Of a DNA stretch of 64,000 bases, positions 33,839 through 44,084 are shown piece by piece. The number at the start of each line of letters is the position of its first letter. The first letter of the stretch is position 1. The notes under the pieces are model-generated. The model saw nothing but the letters and a program-made list of their open reading frames with translations, had not been told where the DNA came from and did not search any database. Made by a program: the position numbers and the translations under genes. This DNA is from Polyodon spathula (lineage: Eukaryota > Chordata > Actinopteri > Acipenseriformes > Polyodontidae): assembly GCF_017654505.1 (NCBI RefSeq), contig NC_054543.1, forward strand, positions 26,352,747 to 26,416,746. Reading direction: 5' to 3'.

Positions 33839-33856
33839 TGGTGTCAGAAGTGGGAT
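33839..33856 (+). promoter_or_regulatory. Primer-binding site, tRNA-Leu-like
   Basis: TGGTGTCAGAAGTGGGAT lies two bases inside the 5' LTR. It is the complement of a vertebrate tRNA-Leu 3' end including CCA (recalled sequence, not checked). Confidence 0.7.
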
Positions 33857-33946
33857 AGCGCCACCTAGAGGCTCAGAGCAGTATTTTTGTTTTGTTTTGT
33901 GGAATTTTTGGGATAATTTTTTTTTTTTTTTTTTGAAAAAAAAAAA

Positions 33947-36145
33947 ATGGGAAAGAAGAGCAGACAGCGGCAAAGGCAGGAAAAGCAGCAGCAGCTGAAG
34001 AAATGTAAGCTGCTGCAGCCACCGCTGGAGGACCCGGCCAGCCTCTTCCCCTGGTGTTCCTGGTGTGGGAAGGAGGACCATCGTTGGCGGTCCTGCCCAG
34101 ACGTGCCACCGGCAAACTGGTGTGGCCGGTGTGAGGAGGACGGCCACAACTGGGCAGGATGCCCCTACAACCAGGCCCAGGAAGAGGTGCCGTGTTCACC
34201 CCGGGCATCAGGGGCCACCCCACTACCTCCAGCACCACCACCTTCACCACCGTCCCAGGAGATCTGGGACTGGTTGATGCACCCTGAGGCAGACCTCGTC
34301 CACGATCTCCCCATAGTTATCAACACGCTGTGGCGTCGAGATGGGGAGAGGTGGGAACAGTGGGAGGAACAACACCACCCAGCGTCCTTCCCAGAGGTTG
34401 CCCTCATGGTGGTTAATTACCTGGCTGTAGACATGGGAGATGCCCCGGTCACTCCAATAAAGAGGGGTGAGCCGCCTTCCCAAGAGCCAGAGAGGGGTGA
34501 GCCGCCTTCCCGAGAGCCAGAGAGGGGTGAGGATCTGCCGTCGCTCCCAGAGCCAGAGAGGGGTGAGGATCTGCCGTCGCTCCCAGAGCCAGAGAGGGGT
34601 GAGGATCTGCCGTCGCTCCCAGAGCCAGAGAGGGGTGAGGATCTGCCGTCGCTCCCAGAGCCAGAGAGGGAGGAGGATCTGCCGTCGCTCCCAGAGCCAG
34701 AGAGGGAGGAGCCGCCTGCCGCCTCCAAGAGCCACCAGAGGGAGCCGGGCCGCCGTCGCCGCCTCCGCCACCAGAGGGAGCCGGGCCGCCGTCGCCGCCT
34801 CCGCCACCAGAGGGAGCCGGGCCGCCGCCGCCGCCGCCACCAGAGGGAGCCGGGCCGCCGCCTCCGCCACCAGAGGGAGCCGGGCCGCCGCCTCCGCCAC
34901 CAGAGGGAGCCGGGCCGCCGCCGCCTCCGCCACCAGAGGGAGCCGGGCCGCCGCCGCCTCCGCCACCAGAGGGAGCCGGGCCGCCGCCGCCTCCGCCACC
35001 AGAGGGAGCCGGGCCGCCGCCGCCTCCGCCACCAGAGGGAGCCGGGCCGCCGCCGCCTCCGCCACCAGAGGGAGCCGGCCGCCGCCGCCTCCGCCACCAG
35101 AGGGAGCCGGGCCGCCGTCGCCGCCTCCGCCACCAGAGGGAGCCGGGCCGCCGCCGCCGCCTCCGCCACCAGAGGGAGCCGGGCCGCCTCCGCCACCGAG
35201 GGAGCCGGGCCGCCGCCGCCTCCGCCACCAGAGGGAGCCGGGCCGCCGCCGCCGCCGCCTCCGCCACCAGAGGGAGCCGGGCCGCCGCCGTCGCCGCCTC
35301 CGCCACCAGAGGGAGCCGGGCCGCCGCCGCCGCCTCCGCCACCAGAGGGAGCCGGGCCGCCGCCGTCGCCGCCTCCGCCACCAGAGGGAGCCGGGCCGCC
35401 GCCTCCGCCACCAGAGGGAGCCGGGCCGCCGCCGCCTCCGCCACCAGAGGGAGCCGGGCCGCCGCCGCCGCCACCAGAGGGAGCCGGGCCGCCGCGCCGC
35501 CTCCGCCACCAGAGGGAGCCGGGCCGCCGCCTCCGCCACCAGAGGGAGCCGGGCCGCCGCCTCCGCCACCAGAGGGAGCCGGGCCGCCGTCGCCGCCTCC
35601 GCCACCAGAGGGAGCCGGGCCGCCGTCGCCGCCTCCGCCACCAGAGGGAGCCGGGCCCGCCGCCGCCGCCTCCGCCACCAGAGGGAGCCGGGCCGCAGTC
35701 GCCGCCTCCGCCACCAGAGGGAGCCGGGCCGCCGTCGCCGCCTCCGCCACCAGAGGGAGCCGGGCCGCCGTCGCCGCCTCCGCCACCAGAGGGAGCCGGG
35801 CCGCCGTCGCCGCCTCCGCCACCAGAGGGAGCCGGGCCGCCGTCGCCGCCTCCGCCACCAGAGGGAGCCGGGCCGCCGTCGCCGCCTCCGCCACCAGAGG
35901 GAGCCGGGCCGCCGTCGCCGTGCTACCTTGGAGATTCGGGGCCCCCTCAACCAAAGAAGGCTTGGGGGCTCCGACATCAACCCCGCCCACCACCACCCAC
36001 CATAACAGCCCACCCAAGGGACATAATTGGACTCTTGGGGGGAGGGGGGGGGGAGGGTGGGGGGAAGGGGGGAGTTGGCCGATTGCGGCCGGTGTACGTT
36101 GTACATGGGGGGAGGTGTGTGGCAGAGCAAAGCTCTGCCCTTTAA
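33947..36145 (+). CDS. Gag-like protein with two zinc knuckles and long repeats
   Basis: 732 codons from ATG 33947, uninterrupted. After a basic, Gln-rich start come two CCHC knuckles: C37-C40-H45-C50 and C59-C62-H67-C72. Residues about 105-163 hold EIWDWL, LPIVINTLWRRDGERWEQWE and MVVNYLAVDMG, a segment shared with the inverted relic at 32698-33397. Residues 180-255 repeat PEPERGEDLPSL about five times. The rest is a minisatellite translated in turn as REPGRRRRLRHQ, GSRAAAAASATR and EGAGPPPPPPP, because non-triplet unit lengths shift the frame without stops. The stop lies in the 3' LTR. Knuckles suggest RNA binding; no catalytic domain. Whether it is translated is unknown. Confidence 0.7.
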   Translation: MGKKSRQRQRQEKQQQLKKCKLLQPPLEDPASLFPWCSWCGKEDHRWRSCPDVPPANWCGRCEEDGHNWAGCPYNQAQEEVPCSPRASGATPLPPAPPPSPPSQEIWDWLMHPEADLVHDLPIVINTLWRRDGERWEQWEEQHHPASFPEVALMVVNYLAVDMGDAPVTPIKRGEPPSQEPERGEPPSREPERGEDLPSLPEPERGEDLPSLPEPERGEDLPSLPEPERGEDLPSLPEPEREEDLPSLPEPEREEPPAASKSHQREPGRRRRLRHQREPGRRRRLRHQREPGRRRRRHQREPGRRLRHQREPGRRLRHQREPGRRRLRHQREPGRRRLRHQREPGRRRLRHQREPGRRRLRHQREPGRRRLRHQREPAAAASATRGSRAAVAASATRGSRAAAAASATRGSRAASATEGAGPPPPPPPEGAGPPPPPPPPPEGAGPPPSPPPPPEGAGPPPPPPPPEGAGPPPSPPPPPEGAGPPPPPPEGAGPPPPPPPEGAGPPPPPPEGAGPPRRLRHQREPGRRLRHQREPGRRLRHQREPGRRRRLRHQREPGRRRRLRHQREPGPPPPPPPPEGAGPQSPPPPPEGAGPPSPPPPPEGAGPPSPPPPPEGAGPPSPPPPPEGAGPPSPPPPPEGAGPPSPPPPPEGAGPPSPCYLGDSGPPQPKKAWGLRHQPRPPPPTITAHPRDIIGLLGGGGGEGGGKGGVGRLRPVYVVHGGRCVAEQSSAL
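34727..35920. repeat. GC-rich minisatellite, 27-39-bp units
   Basis: About 35 units built on GAGGGAGCCGGGCCGCC, followed by a variable number of GCC/GCCTCC triplets and CCGCCACCA. Most units differ by multiples of three; exceptions near 35080, 35195, 35497 and 35657 shift phase. It is far more GC-rich than the surroundings and rich in CpG. Confidence 0.95.
36037..36074 (+). other. G-run cluster before the 3' LTR
   Basis: Runs of G separated by single A or T bases give several possible four-tract G-quadruplexes on the plus strand. They lie about 45 bases before the polypurine tract of element B. Confidence 0.7.
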
Positions 36146-36534
36146 ATTGGCAGGGATGGGGTTAACTTCCCCTACCTGCCTGGGTTTATTATGTTCAGGT
36201 GGCTGGGGTTGATTAGTTGATTAGGTTGATTAACGATCAATCAGCGCCCAGCCACCTGATATAAAAGGAGGCCTCTGCTTCTCATTTGGGGAGAGGGAGC
36301 TGAGGAAGCAGGTTGTTTTTTTTTTTTTGTTTGGAGAGCTTGAATCCAGTGAAGGCATTGCCCAGCCTGGAGATTGTTATTTTTGTAAATTTTGCTTTTT
36401 GTCTTTCTTTGTGTTTAAATTGTTTTGTTTTGGCCCTTGTGCCCTTTCATTTTTGTGTTTATTTATAATAAAATAGTTATTTTTTTGAACTGCAGTCTGT
36501 CTCTGGACCTCTATCCACTCGCCAGCCTGCCACA
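36118..36534 (+). repeat. 3' LTR of element B
   Basis: 417 bp, nearly identical to the 5' LTR, followed by target duplication GTATA. Confidence 0.92.
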
Positions 36535-36539
36535 GTATA

Positions 36540-37000
36540 TAAGAGCATAAGAAAGTTTACAAACGAGAAGAGGCCATTCGGCATATTTTGCTTGTTTGTT
36601 TGTTAGTAGCTTAATGATCTCAGTATCTCATCAAGCAGCTTCTTGAAGGATCCCAGGGTGTTAGCTTCAACAACATTACTGGGGAGTTTGTTCCAGACCC
36701 TCACAATTCTGGTGTAAAAAAGTGCCTCCTATTTTCTTTTCTGAATGCCCCTTTGTCTAATTGCCATTTGTGACCCCTGGTCCTTGTTTCTTTTTTCAGG
36801 CTGAAAAAGTCCCTTGGGTCGACATTGTCAATACCTTTTAGAATTTTGAATGCTTGAATTAGGTCGCCGCATAGTCTTCTTTGTTCAAGACTGAATAGAT
36901 TCAATTCTTTTAGCCTGTCTGCATATGACATGCTTTTTAATTCTGGTCGCTCTTCTTTGCACTCTTTCTAGAGCAGCAATTGCTCCTTTTTGTAGCGAGG
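36540..37000 (-). mobile_element. CR1 3' fragment running into assembly gap
   Basis: Antisense CR1 3' end, with LKELNLFSLEQRRLCGDL and FFSLKKETRTRGHKW on the minus strand. It has more substitutions than other copies and lacks about 15 bases near 36940. The copy enters the N run at 37001. Confidence 0.85.
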
Positions 37001-37500
37001 NNNNNNNNNNNNNNNNNNNNNNNNNNNNNNNNNNNNNNNNNNNNNNNNNNNNNNNNNNNNNNNNNNNNNNNNNNNNNNNNNNNNNNNNNNNNNNNNNNNN
37101 NNNNNNNNNNNNNNNNNNNNNNNNNNNNNNNNNNNNNNNNNNNNNNNNNNNNNNNNNNNNNNNNNNNNNNNNNNNNNNNNNNNNNNNNNNNNNNNNNNNN
37201 NNNNNNNNNNNNNNNNNNNNNNNNNNNNNNNNNNNNNNNNNNNNNNNNNNNNNNNNNNNNNNNNNNNNNNNNNNNNNNNNNNNNNNNNNNNNNNNNNNNN
37301 NNNNNNNNNNNNNNNNNNNNNNNNNNNNNNNNNNNNNNNNNNNNNNNNNNNNNNNNNNNNNNNNNNNNNNNNNNNNNNNNNNNNNNNNNNNNNNNNNNNN
37401 NNNNNNNNNNNNNNNNNNNNNNNNNNNNNNNNNNNNNNNNNNNNNNNNNNNNNNNNNNNNNNNNNNNNNNNNNNNNNNNNNNNNNNNNNNNNNNNNNNNN
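37001..37500. other. Assembly gap (500 N)
   Basis: Exactly 500 undetermined bases, so probably a placeholder of unknown true length. Confidence 0.99.
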
Positions 37501-38084
37501 TTTTCTTTTGCTATTACATCTTCAGTAAGCCTTTTATTTGACTATGCTGACTATTTATTTATTTATTTATTTATTATTTACTTATTGCGTTTATATTTAG
37601 CACTTTTTATACAAAAGAATCACAAAGCACTGTACAGTACATAGCAGAATATGAACAAACCAAATACATTTGTATAGCATGTCACACATACAACTACCAC
37701 AATCAGACCATTTAAATAGCAGATTTAAATAACAGTATACGCAATACAAAAGCAGCAATTTTAAAGTTACATTAAAACCCACAAAGATAAGAAAGACATT
37801 TTATAAAAGTGTGTTTTAAGTCTTGACTTGAAAATTAACAACTTCCCTGACAAACATAGGCATAATTCCATAAGTATTCCGTAATTTATAGCTTTAATAT
37901 AAGAAAAAGTGTTCCGTGTTGCGTTTGTTGACCCTAGGAATAACCAGCAGCCCCGCATCCTGTGATGTCAGAGTGCGGTTTGGAAGATAACTAAGTGCTA
38001 ATCCATTCAGGGTCTTGTAAGTATCAGCAAAGTCTTAAAAACAATTATATACTGCACAGGGAGCCAGTGTAAGAGGCCGAAATA
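37501..38084. other. Unassigned interspersed-repeat-like stretch
   Basis: Contains TCACAAAGCACTGTACA near 37619 and CAGGGAGCCAGTGTAAGAGG near 38057. I recall such phrases from antisense L2-type LINE 3' regions of fish. No readable protein. Confidence 0.3.
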
Positions 38085-38459
38085 TGAGGGTCGTAAACCA
38101 AAATGGAGATGGTGGGACTCTAAACTGCACGTACATTACATCGCATGGAAGGGCCACCAGGTTAAATACAGGAAGGCTCTGGCATTGGCTAGATCATCAT
38201 ATTATTCTAATTTAATTGAAACAAATAAAACTAATCCAAGATTTTGCGACCCTTTATACATTAATTAATCCTTCCCCTAATAGTCATAACCTTGACATTG
38301 GCTCATCTCACAGCTGAAATGACTTTTTACATTTCTTTAAAAATTAAAATACTAGACATCAGAAATGAGATTCCACAGATGCTTCTATTAAGGAAGACTC
38401 CAGCACAATTTTACCAACTACACCTATTAAGGCTACTATGGGGGCTTTTTCTTTGATTG
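38085..38459 (+). mobile_element. L2-type LINE fragment, left part
   Basis: Frames read KLHVHYIAWKGHQVKYRKAL and YYSNLIETNKTNPRFCDP, the linker between endonuclease and RT of L2-clade LINEs. It is interrupted at 38460 by a hAT element and resumes at 40619. Confidence 0.65.
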
Positions 38460-38467
38460 CCTTACAG

Positions 38468-40610
38468 CAGTGGTTCCCAACCTTTTTTGGTACTTTACCC
38501 CCAAAACTCATCTGCCTGAACTACCCTCTCATGCGTGTGTGACCGGCATGATTCCTAGATTAGGTGTAAATTTGACTAAATTAGGTTTAATATCAATATT
38601 ATTTGTCTGTTTGTCATTTGCATGTGAATAATGATAATGTATTACTATAATAATACTCATACTTTTATCAGTTTGATATTGACTTTTTTTCACATCTTCA
38701 AGTGTCCAGACTGATTATAACTCAATATAACCCATATTTATAGACTTGTGTATGACACATGAGGAATCATCAATCAATGAGAAACTTGACCCTGTCTCTC
38801 ACTCGTTATCTTGGCAGTCCTGGGGGCAGTGTAGCAACAGCAGTTATTGGGCTTTTCTCCAAGTTGAGTCTGTTCCTGTGCTTGGTCTTGATTATGGTCT
38901 TGAATGAAAATGTCACTTCACATAAATATGTAGATCCAAATGGCAGCAGTTCATTCAGTGCATGTTTCCTCAAATCAGGATATTCCTTCTCCACATCACA
39001 CCAGAACTGTGACAGTGTTTTCTCTGAGTACCTCATCTTCAAGCCACGGTCTGAGGACACATCAAGCAGATCTTCCTACAGTCTGGTAGGAATGTTGTTG
39101 TTCGTACTTTCAGTCATGAAAGGATTACGCACCTAGTCAAGTTTGGCAAACTTGTTTTCAATGTCATGGAAGTAGGAGTTGAACTCACTGTTGTGTTTGG
39201 ATAAATGTGTGCTTACTAGTTGCACCATAAGAGCTCTGTCAACATCACCTGTAGAAAGGTAGATGTCAAGCTGCTGGAAACAACTTATGTCACCATCTTC
39301 ACATTTCCTCTCCCAGAGTTTGATCTTCTTCATGAATCCACATACTTTGTCATACATGTTTAGAATGTGTGTGTCTAGTTAGATTCAGGTAGTTCAGTTT
39401 GCTGAACACATCAGCAAGATAGGCAAGGCGGACTACCAAGTCTGTGTCCTCGAACACAGCCACAAGGGGGTGTGAGTGCTCTGACAGAAAAGTACTTACT
39501 TCGTCGCTCAGTTCAAAAAGCCTCTAATGTTTTCCCTCTTGATAGCCAATGTACATCGGTGTGAAACAGTAGCTGCTGGTGCTCAGTCCCACTGTAATGA
39601 CAGAGCCTTTCAAACAGTCTGTGATTCAGAGGCCTGGACTCGATAAAATTAATCACTTTCACTGCGTCATTCAAAACATCATGGACTCATTCTCTTGCTG
39701 GCCAGTGCCTCCCTGTGCATGACACAGTGATTCCACTCAACATCTGGGCTTACCTTCTTTATTTGGGCAATTAATCCTTTCACCCTCCCAGTCATTGATG
39801 CTCCACAATCCGTGCACACATGAGTACAGGATTTCCAATCCAGATTGTGCTCTGAGAAAAAGCCGTCAATAACGTGAAAAACGTCCTCACCCGTAGTGCT
39901 CCCCGTTAGCTTCTTGCAGAACAGAATGTGCTCATTAATTTCCGAAATGTCTCTGTATCGCACAAACGCAATCAACTGGGTTTCCCTGCTTACATCGGTC
40001 GATTCGTCCAACTGCAGAGCAAATGAACCGGAATGTTTTAACATTTGCACCACTTGATCAACAATATCCACGCCCATGTCACTGATCCTATGGCACACCA
40101 TGTTATTTGACAATGGTACAGTCTTCAGTGCATCAGCTGCTTTTTTATCAATCACTATTTCTGCGAGAATAACAGCAGCAGGCAAAATTAGCTCCTCAGC
40201 TATAGTAAATGGCTTTTTGGACTTAGTCACAAGTAGCGACACAACATATGAGGCCTCCAATGCTTTGGTTGACACTGCAGTCGCTTTCTTTAATTTCTCT
40301 CGACTTCCATTAAATTCCGACAGCTTTCTATGGAAAAACTGTGCTGTCTTACCCACACAGGAAAGATGCTTGGTACTGAGGTGCTGTTGTACATGGGCTG
40401 GTTTCATGCTATTATTTGAGAGCACATCGCCGCAGAGGAAACACAGTGGCTGAGGCGGCTCCGTAGGTGTGGATGTGAAACCGAAGAGGACATACTGTTC
40501 ATGAAAATTAAATGGACGGTACTTTGACTTGTCAACTTTTTGCACATTTTTGAAAATCTTCCCATGTACCCCCTGGGGACTGCCCGCGTACCTCCGGTTG
40601 GGAAACACTG
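38468..40610 (-). mobile_element. hAT (ZBED-type) DNA transposon with 8-bp TSD
   Basis: The left end CAGTGGTTCCCAACC and right end GGTTGGGAAACACTG are imperfect inverted repeats. The 8-bp target duplication CCTTACAG is perfect (38460-38467, 40611-40618). Removing the element rejoins the two L2 pieces. It encodes a degraded transposase on the minus strand. Confidence 0.92.
38800..40608 (-). pseudogene. hAT transposase (ZBED5/SCAND3-like), degraded
   Basis: The main frame (40608-39679, 309 codons) has a BED-type zinc finger C56-C59-H76-H81 (CFLCGDVLSN..HVQQHLSTKH), a FALQLDESTDVS block with the first catalytic Asp and a CTHVCTDCGASMTGRVKG block with the second. A one-base deletion at about 39680 shifts the frame. 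Downstream frames continue WERKCEDGDISCFQQLD and the dimerisation region FWCDVEKEYPDLRK, NELLPFGSTYLCEVTFS (38810-39050). An in-frame stop lies near 39525. Relatives of this transposase have been domesticated in vertebrates; this copy keeps its TIRs and target duplication and is simply a dead transposon. Confidence 0.85.
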
Positions 40611-40618
40611 CCTTACAG

Positions 40619-40985
40619 GAACTGACAGAGCTAGTTCAACATATTTGAGTTACGACATGCTCTCTTGATCCTATTCCTACAAAACAATTAAAAGATGTTC
40701 TTGTGTTTTAATACCGACATTTAAAAAAAAATAATGGTTTGCTTTCCTCCGGTATAGATCCCTCAGTGCTTAAGGTAGCTGTGATAAACCTATGCTTAAA
40801 CACAATTAGTTCCCTAAAGTCCTCAACTATAGGCCAGTCTTCAACCTACCATTCTTAGATAAAGTTCTAGATAGAGTTGTTGCAATTCCATTGCAAACAT
40901 TTCTAACTCTTAATGGTCTATTCAAGAAGTTTCAGTCTGGTTTTCGTGCTACACATAGCACCGAGATAGCCCGTGTCAGTAGGAC
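40619..40985 (+). mobile_element. L2-type LINE fragment, right part (RT)
   Basis: Readable RT blocks are CSLDPIPTKQLKDVL (40665-40710), GIDPSVLKVAVINLCLN (40755-40805) and near 40915 FKKFQSGFRATHSTE-like sequence across a frameshift. It continues the L2 copy broken by the hAT insertion. Confidence 0.7.
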
Positions 40986-41309
40986 TGTCAGTTAAGCCTC
41001 CAAATAGCAATCGATTAATTGGGTACACAAAATCGAATAGTCCGAATAAACATCAATGATTGTACCGCTCACGTACATTTTCACTCCCCGTCGTGATTAT
41101 TTTAATACGATTGCTGTTAAGTAAAAGCTTGTGCACAACATTTCAATGCAAGGGGTAATTACGTCTTGGCAGCGTCAGGAGAAAAAATAAATAAATACAA
41201 CATAATTTGCAAGAAGCCTATAAGGAAGTTTAACATACTACAGGAGTGTTACTAAAATATTTATTCCAAACAGATTACATTCTTTGGAATGTAATCTACA
41301 GTGCCTATA

Positions 41310-41400
41310 GAAAGTCTACACCCCCTTTCAAATTTTTCACCTTTCGTTGCCTTATAGCCTGAAATCAAAATGTTTTTTTTTTTCATGTATCTACACATCT
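41310..41400 (+). mobile_element. Tc1/mariner terminal fragment
   Basis: ACAGTGCCTATAGAAAGTCT and ACACCCCCTTTCAAATTTTT resemble the terminal repeat of a second Tc1-type family. The rest is replaced by CT and TA microsatellites. Confidence 0.5.
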
Positions 41401-41403
41401 TAA

Positions 41404-41999
<596 letters not shown>

Positions 42000-42041
42000 T
42001 GGTACCAGAAGTGTGTGTGGGCGCCCCTTTGACCCAGTAAA

Positions 42042-42745
42042 ATGGAAACCCTAGAGGAATTGGTTGCTCTGATAGAAAGAAACACTGCTGCTCAGATTGA
42101 GCAGAATAAGAGATGAAGATTGGAACTTGGACTGCCAGAAAGGAGGAGCCGCCGCTCCCAGAGCCCAGAGAGGGAGAAGCGATAAACAAAGAGGAGGAGG
42201 TGAGGTGCCCACCTCCATCACCCCAGCGAACCAGTCTGGCACTGCCAGTTGCGGTCCCTTGCCCCTTGCTCCTGGACACCCTGCCGGTCTTCCTAGACCT
42301 TCCTGCACTGGACCTGGAGCCCAGGAGTTTGCAACATTGGCCACAGCTTTTCCCCTGGTTCCCTGCTCCGCTCTTCCCAAGCACCCAGACGTCGCTGGGC
42401 TGCTGCCAGACGTCACTGTTGCTCCCCCTGTTCGCTGCTTCGCTCCCCCTGGGTGATCGGACATCGCTGCGCCGGTCCCCAGTGGAAGATCTCTGTCCAC
42501 TGCTGCATCCTCCTGTTCCCCGGTCGTCACTTCGGTCGGCCCTGTCATCCCGGTGGGGTCCCTTGTCGCCGGTTCAGGGTCCCTTCCCGGAAGTGCCGGA
42601 AGGTTCGACCCACCCTCAAGTCCGCCCGTGGAAGAGGGCGGAAATGGACATTTCGGGACTTGAGTGTGGGTGGTTGTGTTTTAGGGGAGGGGGTGGCCTT
42701 GGTATGGCCGATCAGTGTTTCACACTTGAGGGGGAGGATGTGTAA
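42042..42745 (+). CDS. Element C: short helical ORF overlapping Pro-rich ORF
   Basis: ATG 42042 opens METLEELVALIERNTAAQIE and ends at TGA 42114-42116, giving 24 residues that would form an amphipathic helix. The second frame starts at ATG 42113, overlapping the stop as ATGA, and runs to 42745 (210 codons). It contains EEPPLPEPREGE, close to the PEPERGE repeats of element B, then Pro/Leu-rich sequence. No known enzyme domain is seen. I read it as a deleted gag-like gene; the overlap may be the scar of a deletion or a re-initiation arrangement. Translation is unproven. Confidence 0.4.
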
Positions 42746-43226
42746 GGTACCAGGGAGGGGGTTAAAATCCTTCCTTGCTAAAAACCTTGTGAGAATGCAC
42801 ATTTGGGTGTTATGGGGTTTAATTGTGTAATTGTTTTATTGTTTAGTTAATCCCCTGCACCTGGTGGTAATTGTAAATTAGAGCCAGGTGCAGGGTATTT
42901 AAGAGAGGCAGCCAGTCTGTTCCGGGCTGCTGAGGAAAGAGCCCGACTGTGTGTGAGTGAGAGCAGTCGTACCAGGAAGGTTGTGTGGAACGTAAGTTTG
43001 AGTTGTGTGACAGGTAAACGGCTTAGCCGTCCTGTGGTCAGTGAGGGACCAGTATCTGTTTATTTAGTGCTCCAAAGGGAGTTAGATGTTTGTTTCTGTT
43101 TTGTTTGTATTCATTTGTGTTTATTAAAAATAGCGAATAAGCGTTTAAAAATCAATTTCCGTGTCCTGGGTCTGGTTTTAAAGGGGCAACGAACCGTGAA
43201 CGTAAGTTTAAGTGAGTGCGAGGATC

Positions 43227-43231
<5 letters not shown>
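42741..43231 (+). repeat. 3' LTR of element C
   Basis: About 491 bp, running into a TA microsatellite at 43231. It differs from the 5' LTR by small indels (for example CCCGACTGTGTG versus CCCGTGTG). Confidence 0.8.
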
Positions 43232-43289
<58 letters not shown>

Positions 43290-43371
43290 TCTCATTTAAA
43301 AAAAAAAACAAACAAACAAACATGACATGTACTGAAGTTTAAGGTGTCCCTAAATCCAAATTCAGGAAAAC

Positions 43372-43430
<59 letters not shown>

Positions 43431-43432
43431 TG
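43231..43432. repeat. TA and AAT microsatellites
   Basis: TA repeat 43231-43284 and AAT repeat 43373-43430, separated by about 90 bases of A-rich sequence. Confidence 0.95.
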
Positions 43433-44084
43433 TATTATTTAAATACTTCATGACTTAAATTTATTCCAATCCAACTCAAGAACAGGAAACAATAAAACCT
43501 TAAATAGAAGTCCTAATTAAGGCCAATGAATGAAAAAAAAATTCAACAAGTAGATTTAAAAATTGTATTTTCAGGAAACGGTAGATAATTAAGAAGAAAT
43601 AAACCTGACGTGGATCGACAGGATTTTATATTTATTTATTAACCGATTTTCTTAAACAGCCAGTAGTGGCAGAAAAGACTAATGATTTAATATAAAAAAG
43701 TCTAGAAAATAAAGAAAAAAGAACTGACATGGATCAACAGGATTTAAAAAATATATAAAATATTATAAAAATAAAATACACATATACTGTACGCTATATT
43801 TAATAACTGATTATGCTAAACAGGTAGTGGTCAGTTAACAACAAAACTGCCGAATGCAGCAAGAAGCACTGCTTAAGAGCAGCAGCCTCGGGAGAAAACA
43901 GGACAAATGGCGCGAAATAAAGGCAAAGTAAATCTATGAAAACAACAATATATGTGGAATGTGAAATCAAATGTGAAAATAAAGATAGACGAAGATAGAC
44001 GAGAATAATTTGACTTTAGATACTTTTAGAATAATTAGAATAGCAATATGGAAACAGCTTAAACATGTGGTTTTGCAAAGTAAC
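43433..44084. other. No gene; diverged direct repeat
   Basis: 43600-43670 and 43724-43830 share CTGACRTGGATCRACAGGATTT and an ACCGATT..TAAACAGxxAGTAGTGG-like continuation, a diverged duplication of about 120 bases. No protein recognised. Confidence 0.5.

Larger units (their letters stand above)
33419..36534 (+). mobile_element. Non-autonomous LTR element B, young
   Basis: LTRs at 33419-33836 and 36118-36534 start TGTGGCAGAGC and end GCCTGCCACA. They are nearly identical, differing in a T-run length and about three substitutions. The target duplication GTATA is perfect (33414-33418, 36535-36539). The primer site TGGTGTCAGAAGTGGGAT at 33839 is complementary to the 3' end of a tRNA-Leu as I recall it. 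A purine tract ATGGGGGGAGG precedes the 3' LTR. The only gene is a zinc-knuckle protein with long repeats; no protease, RT or integrase exists, so mobility must depend on another element. Confidence 0.92.

Noticed and set aside
34467..36005. Second plus frame of 512 codons in the minisatellite
   Set aside because: Lacks the zinc knuckles and starts within repeats; a shadow of the frame at 33947.
34244..36130. Very long minus-strand frames (628 and 522 codons) opposite the element B gene
   Set aside because: They are products of the stop-free minisatellite. No start context, domain or homologue; they oppose a frame with two zinc knuckles and flanking LTR signals.
36925..37644. Frames of 239 and 182 codons around 37000-37500
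   Set aside because: They run through the N gap and contain unknown residues.
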